This document shows, piece by piece, positions 9,817 to 18,060 of a stretch of DNA of 64,000 nt; within the stretch, counting starts at the first letter, position 1, and each line of letters begins with the position of its first letter. Made by a program: the position numbers and the translations under genes. The notes under the pieces were generated by a model. The model was not told the DNA's origin. It did not search any database and saw only the letters and a program-made list of their open reading frames with translations. The stretch comes from Mytilisepta virgata (Eukaryota > Mollusca > Bivalvia > Mytilida > Mytilidae), in the NCBI GenBank assembly GCA_028015205.1, contig CM051519.1, forward strand, positions 95,253,539 through 95,317,538, written 5' to 3'.

Positions 9817-12800
9817 AGTTGCGACTTCTTCCCGTATAATTGTTAATTTTCGGGATAACTCATTCACATAACTTTCAAATTCAGCCGGTATCGTCTTGAA
9901 ATTGTCGGTCATGTCACAAAGAGGAAACTTTGGCCTGAAACCGTACAGAGCTTCAAAAGGGGAATACTTAGTTGAGGCGTTAGGCGACACATTAAATGAA
10001 AATGTTATAGCCTGTAACATATCATCCCACTGTTTGTCTTTCTTGAAATATGGTGTTAAACGCTCTGCAAGTGTTCGGTGTGTTCGTTCACAAAGCCCTA
10101 AGCAGTGATGTATAAAACTGGGAGTAAAATTTTGAAAAATTTGTAATAATTTGCATAATTCTTTGGTACAAGTAGATATAAATTCACTGCCCTTGTCACT
10201 TATTACAGTATTACAAACACCAAAATTACATACAAGTTGAAAAAGTGCATGTGACACAGTTATAGAATCACAATTAGGCAATGGAACTGTAAATAAAAAT
10301 TTTGAAAACATATCGATGGCTGTGAAAACATAAATATTGCCTTTTTGAGTTATAGGTAGGGGACCGAATAAATCCATTTGCCAGACCTGAAATGGCTCTG
10401 TGGGGGTTTTGTAAGATATAATACCACTTTTAGTATGGGCTTTTGTCATTTTCCTTTCCTGACAATCTGGACATGATCTCACAAAATCAGATACAATTGA
10501 TGAAAGTCTTTGAAAATAGAAATTTTCACTGATATTGTCAATGGTTTGCTGGGTGCCCATGTGTCCAGCTAACGGGGATTCATGATAAATCTTCAAAATT
10601 TTACCTATCAAACTTTGTGGTAAAACTAACTGAAAAGCAGTCATTTTCTGCGTTCTTTTGGACTTGGTAGCTCTAGAATGGTACAATAATCCATTATTTA
10701 AACAATAATCAGGAGCCGTCAAAAGTAAACGACGGGCATCTTTTTGTAGTCTTGGCAATGTACCATTTTCTAAATATGAGATTATCGGTAACAGTGTATC
10801 GTCATTTCTTTGGAAATTTGTAATATTATCTTTATTAAAATTAAGGGATTTATCAATGTTATGGTCGGGAAGTTGAGCGTCAACTGCGCAAAGAATTTTG
10901 TCTAACAGTGTTTCATTCACTAAAAACTGAGTGGAACTGCAATCAATTCCCTCTTTTTCACTTTTATTTTCACTTTGGAAAGAACACTGCTTTTGCAATT
11001 GAATGGGAGACAATATAGATGCATTACAAGCAAAATGCTCGTCAATTAACGATTCGAAATCATTACCAGTAAGTGTCCCCGACTCGTACTTGTGTAATAA
11101 ATCGACGTTCGACGTAAAATCAAATTGTTGAAAGTCGCCCTTCGTTTCTAATGGGTCAAGCATTTGCAAGTCAGCACTAAGACTGCTTTTTGAGCTGAAC
11201 TGGTTTTGTCCAACGGGAATGAAGGAACTGCTATCAATTCCCTCTTTGGACATAAATTCCTGTATGAAAAATGTTGAGTTGTTGGACTCTTGTAAATTCA
11301 CAAAATTTCCCTCGATGGACGTTAGATACTCGGAAATACTAACATCTTCGTTTTTTTCCGGTATACATGTATCACATGACGGTTCGAAATTATGTATCGC
11401 ATTCACATAAATGCTATCATTTCCGTTACTTTCTGATATATCAACTAGTTGTGTATAACGGGATAAATCCTCCGATCCATTTTCGCAGTTTTGAACAGAA
11501 ATGCTATCATTTCCGTCATATTCAGTATCGGCAAAATATCCAGCATCGTTGCAATCCTCCTGTAAACTGGCGGAATTTATTTGATCCGGCGGCGCGGTTA
11601 AAAATTGTGTTTTCTCGCCCTGTCGGAAAACTATATTGCCTGCTACTTCCTCCATGTACGGGAAATATGGATCGTTTTCATCCGGAGAGTCATCGGCCCT
11701 ATTTTCTACGAATCTAGTGTCTGGATATCGCGAAAGAGCGTCCGGTACCTGCATTTGGGCGGCGGGCTTGTACCGTATTTCAAAGTTATATTGTTGTAGT
11801 ACGGCTAACCATCGGTCGTATATTGCGCCTTTAAATTTGTTTTGAAAAAGAGGACGGAGCGCTTGATGATCACATTCTAGTATGAATTTATTGCTTCGTA
11901 AATAACTGGAATTTTCAACTATGCTGGTTACAACGCCTAAAAGTTCCAATTTAGTAGGACCGTAAGATTTTTGCCAAGATGTTAAAGCTTTAGAACCGAA
12001 ACGAATGACCCGAATTTTTTCGTCAGAATTTTCTAAATGTTTTTGATATAGAATATAACCAATTCCTTTAGCTGAGCTATCAACCGCAAGATAGAAAGGA
12101 AGATCGAACCGTGGAAAAGCCAAAACTTCTGAATTTTCCAGTAAATTTTTCAACTGTTTGAACGCTTGTTCCTGTTCATCTGACCATTGAAATTTGACAT
12201 GTTTTCGCAAGAGTCGTGTAAGAGGTTCAACGACAATACTGTAGTTCGGAATGTACTTTTTGAACCAGTTGAACATGCCTAAAATGCGTCTGAGTTGTTT
12301 AATGTTTTTCGGAGGCGGATAATTCATCAATGCGTTCACTCGATTTGGAGGTGGCTTGATGCCGTCTTTAGAAATGTGATGGCCTAAATAAATGCATGAT
12401 GACTTGGCAAAAAAACATTTCTGTGGATTCAATTTTAAACCGGCTTGTCGGAAACGGTCGAAAATGTCATTTAAATCTGATAAATGTTGTTCATAGGTTT
12501 CAGAGAAGATCAGAACATCATCCAAATAACATAAACATGATCGGAATGTTAGTCCACGCAATATTTTATCCATTAGAAGCTGAAACGAATTTGGTGATGT
12601 GTGCAGGCCCATTGGTACACGCAAAAATTTAAAAGTACCGAAACATGTATTGAAGGCAGTGTACTTTGAACTATCCGGAGAGAGGGTCATTTGAAAGAAA
12701 CCACTGCTCATGTCTATAGAGGATATGAAATTTGGTACTTTATTCGTAAACGATTCAGTCAATTCTAAAATATTTGGAATATTGTATTTAAAAATTTCAC

Positions 12801-13575
12801 ATTGACTGTTCAAGTATCTGTAGTCAACTACGAAACGGAACTGACGTAAACTGGTAGTTCTATCTATTTTTCGCGCTTCGTTTTCGGACGGTTTAGTTCT
12901 CTTTGCTATGAGTACAATAGGGCTAGTAATGGGTGCTTCTTCAGTTGCGTCTACTTCACAAATAACACCCTGTTCCAGCAATTCGTCTAAATGATGTCTA
13001 AGTATTTCTTTTTTATCAGGGGATAACCTATAAGGTGCCTGATGTAAAGGTTTAAAATCTGGCTTGAGAATAATGTGATGTTGCACAATGTTAGTACATC
13101 CTAGCGATGGATTTTCCTCAGTCACAAAAATATCTCGGTTCTTATATAAAAATTGCAACATTTCAGAATTCTGCTGAGTATTCAAATTTTCACTAACATC
13201 AAAGTAACTAGTAAACTTCTGAAACTCTAGTGTCATATTATCAGCACTATGTAAATTGTCATGAGAGTTAACTAAATCGACATTATTTACAAAATGATTC
13301 TGCAATTCATGTGGTTTCATTCTCTGAATTTCGTACTCTTTAGTAACTTGATTAAACTGTGAAATAATTTTACCTTTACGAATTATGACTGTATCATTTC
13401 CTGGATTTAAAAGTTTGACAGGAACAGTTCTATTGCTAGAAACAGTTACTAAGCATTTACATACTAGTATACCTCTTGACAAAATTTGTTTGTTGTTCTC
13501 ACAAAAACCCTGATATCCATGTAGAATATTTTGAGGTAATTTTCCCAAAACTAACATTTCACTATTCGGTGGCAT
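9805..13575 (-). CDS. pol: Pol polyprotein: reverse transcriptase, RNase H, integrase
   Basis: A 1256-codon frame. Reverse transcriptase spans about residues 170-420, with the active-site YLDD near 350 and FRFVVDYR and VPMGL upstream. RNase H follows (VDSSAKGIG near 497, TKLELL, DALSR). A roughly 300-residue acidic, Asn/Ser-rich linker precedes the integrase. Integrase has an HHCC zinc finger starting HESPLAGH near 997 and the catalytic triad D (MDLFG, ~1067), D (DKGSEF, ~1127) and E (CERTH, ~1163), a DD35E spacing. The Pol frame is open from 13647, overlapping the protease frame by 97 nt in the -1 register. It ends at a TGA inside a 25-nt copy of upstream Pol sequence, so the integrase C-terminus is cut off. 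Confidence 0.95.
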   Translation of the reverse strand: MPPNSEMLVLGKLPQNILHGYQGFCENNKQILSRGILVCKCLVTVSSNRTVPVKLLNPGNDTVIIRKGKIISQFNQVTKEYEIQRMKPHELQNHFVNNVDLVNSHDNLHSADNMTLEFQKFTSYFDVSENLNTQQNSEMLQFLYKNRDIFVTEENPSLGCTNIVQHHIILKPDFKPLHQAPYRLSPDKKEILRHHLDELLEQGVICEVDATEEAPITSPIVLIAKRTKPSENEARKIDRTTSLRQFRFVVDYRYLNSQCEIFKYNIPNILELTESFTNKVPNFISSIDMSSGFFQMTLSPDSSKYTAFNTCFGTFKFLRVPMGLHTSPNSFQLLMDKILRGLTFRSCLCYLDDVLIFSETYEQHLSDLNDIFDRFRQAGLKLNPQKCFFAKSSCIYLGHHISKDGIKPPPNRVNALMNYPPPKNIKQLRRILGMFNWFKKYIPNYSIVVEPLTRLLRKHVKFQWSDEQEQAFKQLKNLLENSEVLAFPRFDLPFYLAVDSSAKGIGYILYQKHLENSDEKIRVIRFGSKALTSWQKSYGPTKLELLGVVTSIVENSSYLRSNKFILECDHQALRPLFQNKFKGAIYDRWLAVLQQYNFEIRYKPAAQMQVPDALSRYPDTRFVENRADDSPDENDPYFPYMEEVAGNIVFRQGEKTQFLTAPPDQINSASLQEDCNDAGYFADTEYDGNDSISVQNCENGSEDLSRYTQLVDISESNGNDSIYVNAIHNFEPSCDTCIPEKNEDVSISEYLTSIEGNFVNLQESNNSTFFIQEFMSKEGIDSSSFIPVGQNQFSSKSSLSADLQMLDPLETKGDFQQFDFTSNVDLLHKYESGTLTGNDFESLIDEHFACNASILSPIQLQKQCSFQSENKSEKEGIDCSSTQFLVNETLLDKILCAVDAQLPDHNIDKSLNFNKDNITNFQRNDDTLLPIISYLENGTLPRLQKDARRLLLTAPDYCLNNGLLYHSRATKSKRTQKMTAFQLVLPQSLIGKILKIYHESPLAGHMGTQQTIDNISENFYFQRLSSIVSDFVRSCPDCQERKMTKAHTKSGIISYKTPTEPFQVWQMDLFGPLPITQKGNIYVFTAIDMFSKFLFTVPLPNCDSITVSHALFQLVCNFGVCNTVISDKGSEFISTCTKELCKLLQIFQNFTPSFIHHCLGLCERTHRTLAERLTPYFKKDKQWDDMLQAITFSFNVSPNASTKYSPFEALYGFRPKFPLCDMTDNFKTIPAEFESYVNELSRKLTIIREEVATNCI

Positions 13576-14147
13576 TGTAATACGTTTTGTACATCGGACA
13601 CTTGCAATTTTTTGAAAACTTCCATATTCCCGAAATCTAGTGATATTTTATTTTCAATCAAGTATGAAGTTCCCAAAATAAATGGATGTGATGTTTGTTT
13701 TAAAATGTACACTAACACTGAATGTTTCTCTCCCTGACTTGACATTTTGACATGAGCTGTCCCTTCAATTTGAACCGATTGATTGTTAGCAAGCTTTATG
13801 GAGTCTTTTGCTTCAAAATTCAGAGTCGATTTACATGAATGTGGTAAAGAATAAAATAACTGATCTGACATAATATTAATCGAACTCCCTGAATCTACAA
13901 GTGCTGCAACTTTTAGTGAACCAAATCGAACTGGTAGGTATATAAATTTGGAGTTATTTGCATAAGAATAACATTTGTCAGAAAAATCAGATAGTTCACC
14001 ATCTGACTCAGATAGAGATGATGAAAAACAAAAACTATTTACATTATTTACAGGTTTCCTTTCTGGTGCATGCTCTCTTTTCCTGGCACATGAATTTACT
14101 TTCCTGAAGGGGCGTGCCCGGTGTCCTTCAGGGGTGTCAAGTTTTCC
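13551..14147 (-). CDS. Retropepsin-like aspartic protease (Pro frame)
   Basis: An open frame of 199 codons runs from 14147, inside the end of gag, to a stop at 13551. It is in the -1 register relative to gag. A basic and serine-rich linker leads into the retropepsin catalytic motif LVDSGSSINIM (about 13886-13918), followed by the core with HPFILGTSYLIEN. The protease would process Gag and Pol as a homodimer. A methionine lies at 13871, but it is past the catalytic DSG, so independent initiation there would give a dead enzyme; expression by -1 frameshift from gag is the better reading. Confidence 0.85.
   Translation of the reverse strand, partial: GKLDTPEGHRARPFRKVNSCARKREHAPERKPVNNVNSFCFSSSLSESDGELSDFSDKCYSYANNSKFIYLPVRFGSLKVAALVDSGSSINIMSDQLFYSLPHSCKSTLNFEAKDSIKLANNQSVQIEGTAHVKMSSQGEKHSVLVYILKQTSHPFILGTSYLIENKISLDFGNMEVFKKLQVSDVQNVLQCHRIVKC
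13608..13613 (-). promoter_or_regulatory. Possible Pro-to-Pol -1 slip site (A6 run)
   Basis: Within the 97-nt Pro/Pol overlap (13551-13647) the Pro-frame codons read TTC AAA AAA TTG. A six-A run is a plausible slip site although not a perfect X XXY YYZ heptamer. Alternatively Pol could start at its own ATG at 13575. Confidence 0.35.
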
Positions 14148-15361
14148 TTACTTGTTTGCATACTAGGGGATGATTGCAACTGGAAACATTTGGATGCACT
14201 GTGACCAAATTTAGAGCAAATCTGACAAACTAAATTAGAATGCTGGGAAGTGCTGTTAAAAGTGGAACACTGTAAAGCTGTGTGTCCTTTCTGATTACAC
14301 AATTGACACTGCAAAACACTGGATACATTCCCTTGTCCATTCCAATTACATACCCTTTTAATGTGTCCCTGACTATTACAATTATGGCACACAATTGCTG
14401 AACGAGATAAAACTTGAGGTTTTGCACCATATTTATTATAGTTGGGTGCAGGTTGTCTTGGCTGAGCCTGACCATAAGAAAGTTTCTGTACAAGGTTAGT
14501 TAACTCACCCATTTGTTTTTTCAAGTCCGATATGTCATCATTTGCAGCCCTGGCTGCTGCTACATTATGTTCACTATGTAGCCTATATTTGTATGCTTCA
14601 CCTGCTTTTGCAAGTGATAAAGCTTCAGCAATGTCAGTTGGTTTGCTAGACCTTACATAAAATGCCAATTTTTCTGGCAACCCATTTATAAATTTAAACA
14701 TGATTTCTTCATCTGGTTTAGATAAAATTTTCCCCTTCTCTAAAATCTGACAGTAGAAATCTTCAATATCCTGATGAGGCCCTAATGTCATATTTTGGAA
14801 AGTTTCTGACTCAACTATGACAGATGGATGTTGCCATCCAATATTTACATATTTCTCTGTGAAAAGATTGGTCACAGTATCCCAGTCAATTTCAGGATTT
14901 AAACTATTGTACCAGGCTAGGGCTGGGCCCTGTAAATGTAAGTGAAAAGCGGCCAACTTACGTGCTTCGTCATCTTCGTCAAGTTCATGTAACGTTGCGA
15001 ATGATTCAAATTCCTTTAAAAATTTGGCCCCATTTTCCCTAGGGTATCCTGAAAATTTTCTACAAGTGCCAAGTTTTTCCATTTTCCAAAGTGGTGTCTG
15101 TTTTTTGTTATGTGAAGGTGCAGAGTTTTCTGTACTATGTAGAATAAATGGAGGAGTTTGGACAAAAAGATAATTTTCTATAAATGATGCATCAGAGCTT
15201 ATATCTGGAGAAGATAAATTCTGATAATTTTGTAAATTATTTTCCTGTGAAAAACCTGATGGTATATTGCTATCATTAATACTTAATGAGAAATATGTTG
15301 GATTTGTAAAAAATTCATCATCAACAGGGGAAGGTAAGTCAATATTAGCATGCATGTACAC
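14096..15361 (-). CDS. gag: Gag (capsid/nucleocapsid) with three CCHC zinc knuckles
   Basis: A 421-residue protein. The N-terminal third is low complexity (Asn, Ser, Pro). The middle has the retrotransposon Gag core (WKMEKLGTCRKFSGYPREN, LAAFHLHLQGPALAWYNSL, IEDFYCQILEKG). The C-terminus carries three CX2CX4HX4C knuckles starting near residues 323, 349 and 377 (CHNCNSQGHIKRVC, CQLCNQKGHTALQC, CQICSKFGHSASKC) that bind the RNA genome. Gag assembles the cytoplasmic particle. The start ATG at 15361 is the first in frame, about 100 nt after the upstream ORF's stop. Confidence 0.93.
   Translation of the reverse strand: MYMHANIDLPSPVDDEFFTNPTYFSLSINDSNIPSGFSQENNLQNYQNLSSPDISSDASFIENYLFVQTPPFILHSTENSAPSHNKKQTPLWKMEKLGTCRKFSGYPRENGAKFLKEFESFATLHELDEDDEARKLAAFHLHLQGPALAWYNSLNPEIDWDTVTNLFTEKYVNIGWQHPSVIVESETFQNMTLGPHQDIEDFYCQILEKGKILSKPDEEIMFKFINGLPEKLAFYVRSSKPTDIAEALSLAKAGEAYKYRLHSEHNVAAARAANDDISDLKKQMGELTNLVQKLSYGQAQPRQPAPNYNKYGAKPQVLSRSAIVCHNCNSQGHIKRVCNWNGQGNVSSVLQCQLCNQKGHTALQCSTFNSTSQHSNLVCQICSKFGHSASKCFQLQSSPSMQTSKENLTPLKDTGHAPSGK
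14103..14132 (-). promoter_or_regulatory. Stem-loop just before the gag stop codon
   Basis: An 8-bp perfect stem, CCTGAAGG with CCTTCAGG (14125-14132 and 14103-14110), with a 14-nt loop, sits inside the 50-nt window where gag and Pro frames overlap. It begins about 8 nt after GAAAAC. Its position fits a frameshift stimulator, but no canonical slippery heptamer is present. Confidence 0.45.
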
Positions 15362-15462
15362 AAGTTTTCACTCAATTGGTAAGGCACCGTAATAAACGTG
15401 TGGTGAAAGGCTATCCTTTCCCACTATAGATATACAGAAACATGCATGTGTAAATTCAAAGT

Positions 15463-16185
15463 TTAATAACAGAAATCATGCACAAGACGACAAATCCTTG
15501 CTAACCACAATTTGGCTAAAGCTGGGGTTGGATGTATCCCATCTGAATAAGCTGAAAAGTTATATTTATATCTTATATATCCATTTTTGCGCTTTGACTT
15601 CAGCAAGTCCTCTGACAAATTTGGTGAAAATACACTCAGGACCCTATTTGTGTCATTTATATAGTCATTAACAATTTTTATTTGCCGGTGTAACACAATA
15701 TCTTGTTCTTGGGATTTGTCAAGGTCAGTGTGGTTGTGGTAGTTGTTGTAATGGTAAATGGAATACAGTGGGAGGTGAAGAAATACTAATTTAACTGATG
15801 AACCAAAAGTACGAACAAAATGGTAAATGTCTTTCAAAGTGGTAATTAAAGCATATGCAGCATTAGAGTTTTCTGAAGTTAGCACAATTTTCCCATCATT
15901 TAATTTTTTTGTAAGGTTGCAGGTTCCAATCCACACGAATAAAGTGATTTCTTGTAACTGGGTGAGGTTACGACCTAAGTTTTGTTGTAAATATGAGAGT
16001 CTGTTTTCAGCTGTTGCACCGCTACTACACCAAAATTCTATGTATGATTCTGGATTAATACGGACTTGGTCTTTAAGGGAGAACCCCTTACTCAAGTTAC
16101 TGTCAGACAGGTGAACAGGTGTCCGTCTTGGCTGAATTAACGGGTCAGGCCTCAACCTAAGGGCTTGATTTAAGTTTTCTTTCAC
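15463..16185 (-). CDS. SGNH/GDSL-hydrolase-like ORF upstream of gag
   Basis: A 240-residue protein in its own frame, starting 174 nt after the 5' LTR and ending about 100 nt before gag. It shows the ordered SGNH signature: Ser29 in HLSDSNL (block I), Gly56 in CSSGATAEN (block II), Gly87 and Asn90 in WIGTCNLT (block III), and Asp215/His218 in SDGIHPT (block V). All four signature residues are present. There is no signal peptide or membrane segment, so a cytoplasmic esterase or lyase-like role is possible; the substrate is unknown. Esterase-like domains are known in ORF1 of some CR1-type LINEs, but an extra ORF 5' of gag in a Gypsy element is unusual. Being first on the transcript it would be translated efficiently, raising the question of how gag is initiated. 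Confidence 0.75.
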   Translation of the reverse strand: MKENLNQALRLRPDPLIQPRRTPVHLSDSNLSKGFSLKDQVRINPESYIEFWCSSGATAENRLSYLQQNLGRNLTQLQEITLFVWIGTCNLTKKLNDGKIVLTSENSNAAYALITTLKDIYHFVRTFGSSVKLVFLHLPLYSIYHYNNYHNHTDLDKSQEQDIVLHRQIKIVNDYINDTNRVLSVFSPNLSEDLLKSKRKNGYIRYKYNFSAYSDGIHPTPALAKLWLARICRLVHDFCY

Positions 16186-16341
16186 TCATTACACAAATGT
16201 CTTAAAGTTTGTTTAGATATGGCCTCTCCAAAATTACAATTTTCAAAACGAGGCGCCCTCGTGGTGCGGAAAAAAATTCTGTGAAATTTCAAACTTTAAA
16301 ATGTCCAAACGTACAGCTTCAAAACGATTAAAGTTCGTAAA

Positions 16342-16359
16342 ATTTGGTGTTCTCCACCA
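16342..16359 (-). promoter_or_regulatory. Primer-binding site
   Basis: Directly after the 5' LTR, in element orientation, the sequence is TGGTGGAGAACACC. TGG complements the CCA end of a tRNA. The first nine bases would pair with a tRNA ending TCTCCACCA, as in many Ala tRNAs, but the match does not continue, so the primer is not settled. Confidence 0.6.
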
Positions 16360-16586
16360 TCTTAGGGGGCTTTTGGTAGAGCTTTAAGGATTTTGTACAA
16401 ATGGACCATAAAATACAACAAAACTCAAATATCTTCACACGTGTCTTCTTTCTTCTGCAACTTCTACAAACTTCCAAAAACTAACACACAAAACCAACAG
16501 TGCTCAAAGTCCGGAATCCCGGCAAAAGGGCGATAACTCTACATATTTATCGGGAACTCGCTGACCATGCAAACTACATCATAACA
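16360..16586 (-). repeat. 5' LTR
   Basis: Identical to 8209-8435 over 227 bp. It should hold the promoter driving the element toward lower coordinates. After it, CAAG and the interrupted 58-bp repeat resume. Confidence 0.92.
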
Positions 16587-16634
16587 CAAGGGAAAATTTG
16601 AGGAACAGTATATAAGACAGTGTTTCAGAGATAC
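16587..16634 (+). repeat. Remainder of the split 58-bp repeat
   Basis: CAAGGGAAAATTTGAGGAAC then AGTATATAAGACAGTGTTTC is the continuation of the repeat unit cut at 8208, confirming the LTR element boundaries. The LINE fragment begins directly after it. Confidence 0.85.
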
Positions 16635-18019
16635 ACTCCTTCATCCAGCACAATCTGGATTTAGGCCAGGACATTCATGTCAAACAGCTCTCATCAATAT
16701 CACTGATAAATTTTTAGAAGAAATGAATAAGGGACATTTAAACCTTGCAATTCTCTTAGATTTAAAAAAAGCTTTTGATGTTGTAGATCATGAAATCCTT
16801 TGTAAAAAGTTGAAAATATACGGTTGTGATGAAAACAGTGTTTCTTTCTTCGAATCTTACTTGTATAATAGAACACAGCAAGTTCAAATTGGAAATTTTC
16901 AATCAGATAAACTGCCCATTAAGTTTGGTGTTCCCCAGGGTTCAATACTGGGACCTCTCTTATTCATTATGTATATAAATGACTTGCCATTACACATAAA
17001 AAATTGTAGAACTGATTTATATGCAGATGATTCAACTATACACTTGTCTGGTAAAGAAATAAGGGAATTACAACCCAAAGTACAAGAAGACTTAACTGAA
17101 ATAGAAAAATGGTGAAAATAACAACAAGATGTTTGTAAATTGCAGTAAGACAAAATGTATGGTAATTGGAACAAGACAAAACATTTTATCACAGACTGTC
17201 AATTCTTTCTTGACAATAAATTCAGAAATTTTGCAAAATTCTAAGTGTGAAAAATTGTTGGGAATAAAAGTTGACACCAACTTAAATTGGACACATCAAA
17301 TTGATCAAGTATGCTCAAAAATTTCTAGTCGGATCTACCTCCTATCAAAAATCAAAAGGTTTTTAAATCTTGATTCAAGAAAGCTTTTTTTACACTGGCT
17401 ATATTCTTCCGCTAATTGACTATTGTATAATTATTTGGGGAAACTGCAGTATTGATAGTCTCAACCGTGTTATAAAACTGAAAAAAAGGGCAGCAAGGCT
17501 TATTCTTGATACAGATTTTCTTGCTCCATCAGCTCCCTTAATAAAAGAACTGGGATGGATGACGGTTGAAAACAGAATTGCATACCATAAATGTACCTTG
17601 ACCTTCAAATGTTTAAATAATGTATCTCCTTTATATTTGACCGATAGAATTAAGTATATTTCAGAAAGCAATCCATATAATTTAAGAAATATTGTAAACG
17701 GTAATTTATATGTCCCAAAATCGAAAACTGAACTGTTTAAAAAGTCATTCAGCTACACTGGGCCTTTTCTATGGAACAGCCTACCAAGCTCAGTGCGAAA
17801 CACAAAGAGTTTTGGGACTTTTAAACAAAATCTAAAGGCTTATTTGTTAAATAAACAGTAGGTCTCAATCTTGTGTATTTGCCTAAATGTATTGAACTAT
17901 GCAAATATTTTGACAATATTGTGTATTATTTTGTAATGTTTTTTTATATATGCTTTAAATTGTAAATGAGGGCCTCAGAGAAGATTAGTTTGTACTAACT
18001 GTGCTACCCTCTTGAAATA

Positions 18020-18059
<40 letters not shown>

Positions 18060-18060
18060 G
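16635..18060 (+). pseudogene. 5'-truncated LINE reverse transcriptase (CR1/Jockey-like)
   Basis: Coding similarity starts inside the reverse transcriptase (HPAQSGFRPGHS) and includes motif A (LDLKKAFDVVDH), VPQGSILGPLLF and the catalytic YADD. It continues through the thumb to a stop at 17861. Two frame breaks interrupt it: about 17113, where a lost base gives a stop after EIEKW, and about 17385, in a T-rich run. The 3' UTR ends with AATAAAGTATT and an (ATT)n run at about 18024-18058, the tail on which such LINEs prime. Endonuclease and ORF1 are missing, as expected of an abortive target-primed insertion. Superfamily assignment within the CR1/Jockey group is by motif style only. Confidence 0.85.

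Larger units (their letters stand above)
8209..16586 (-). mobile_element. Full-length Ty3/Gypsy-type LTR retrotransposon
   Basis: An 8378-bp element on the minus strand, bounded by two 227-bp LTRs that I find identical base for base. The flanking duplication is CAAG (8205-8208 and 16587-16590; ACAAG if one LTR base is reassigned). In element order: 5' LTR, TGG-starting primer site, SGNH-hydrolase-like ORF, Gag with three zinc knuckles, protease, reverse transcriptase, RNase H, acidic linker, integrase, chromodomain-like end, purine-rich tract, 3' LTR. RT before integrase, GPY/F module and chromodomain place it in Ty3/Gypsy. LTR identity implies a very recent insertion. One in-frame stop interrupts Pol. 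Confidence 0.93.
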
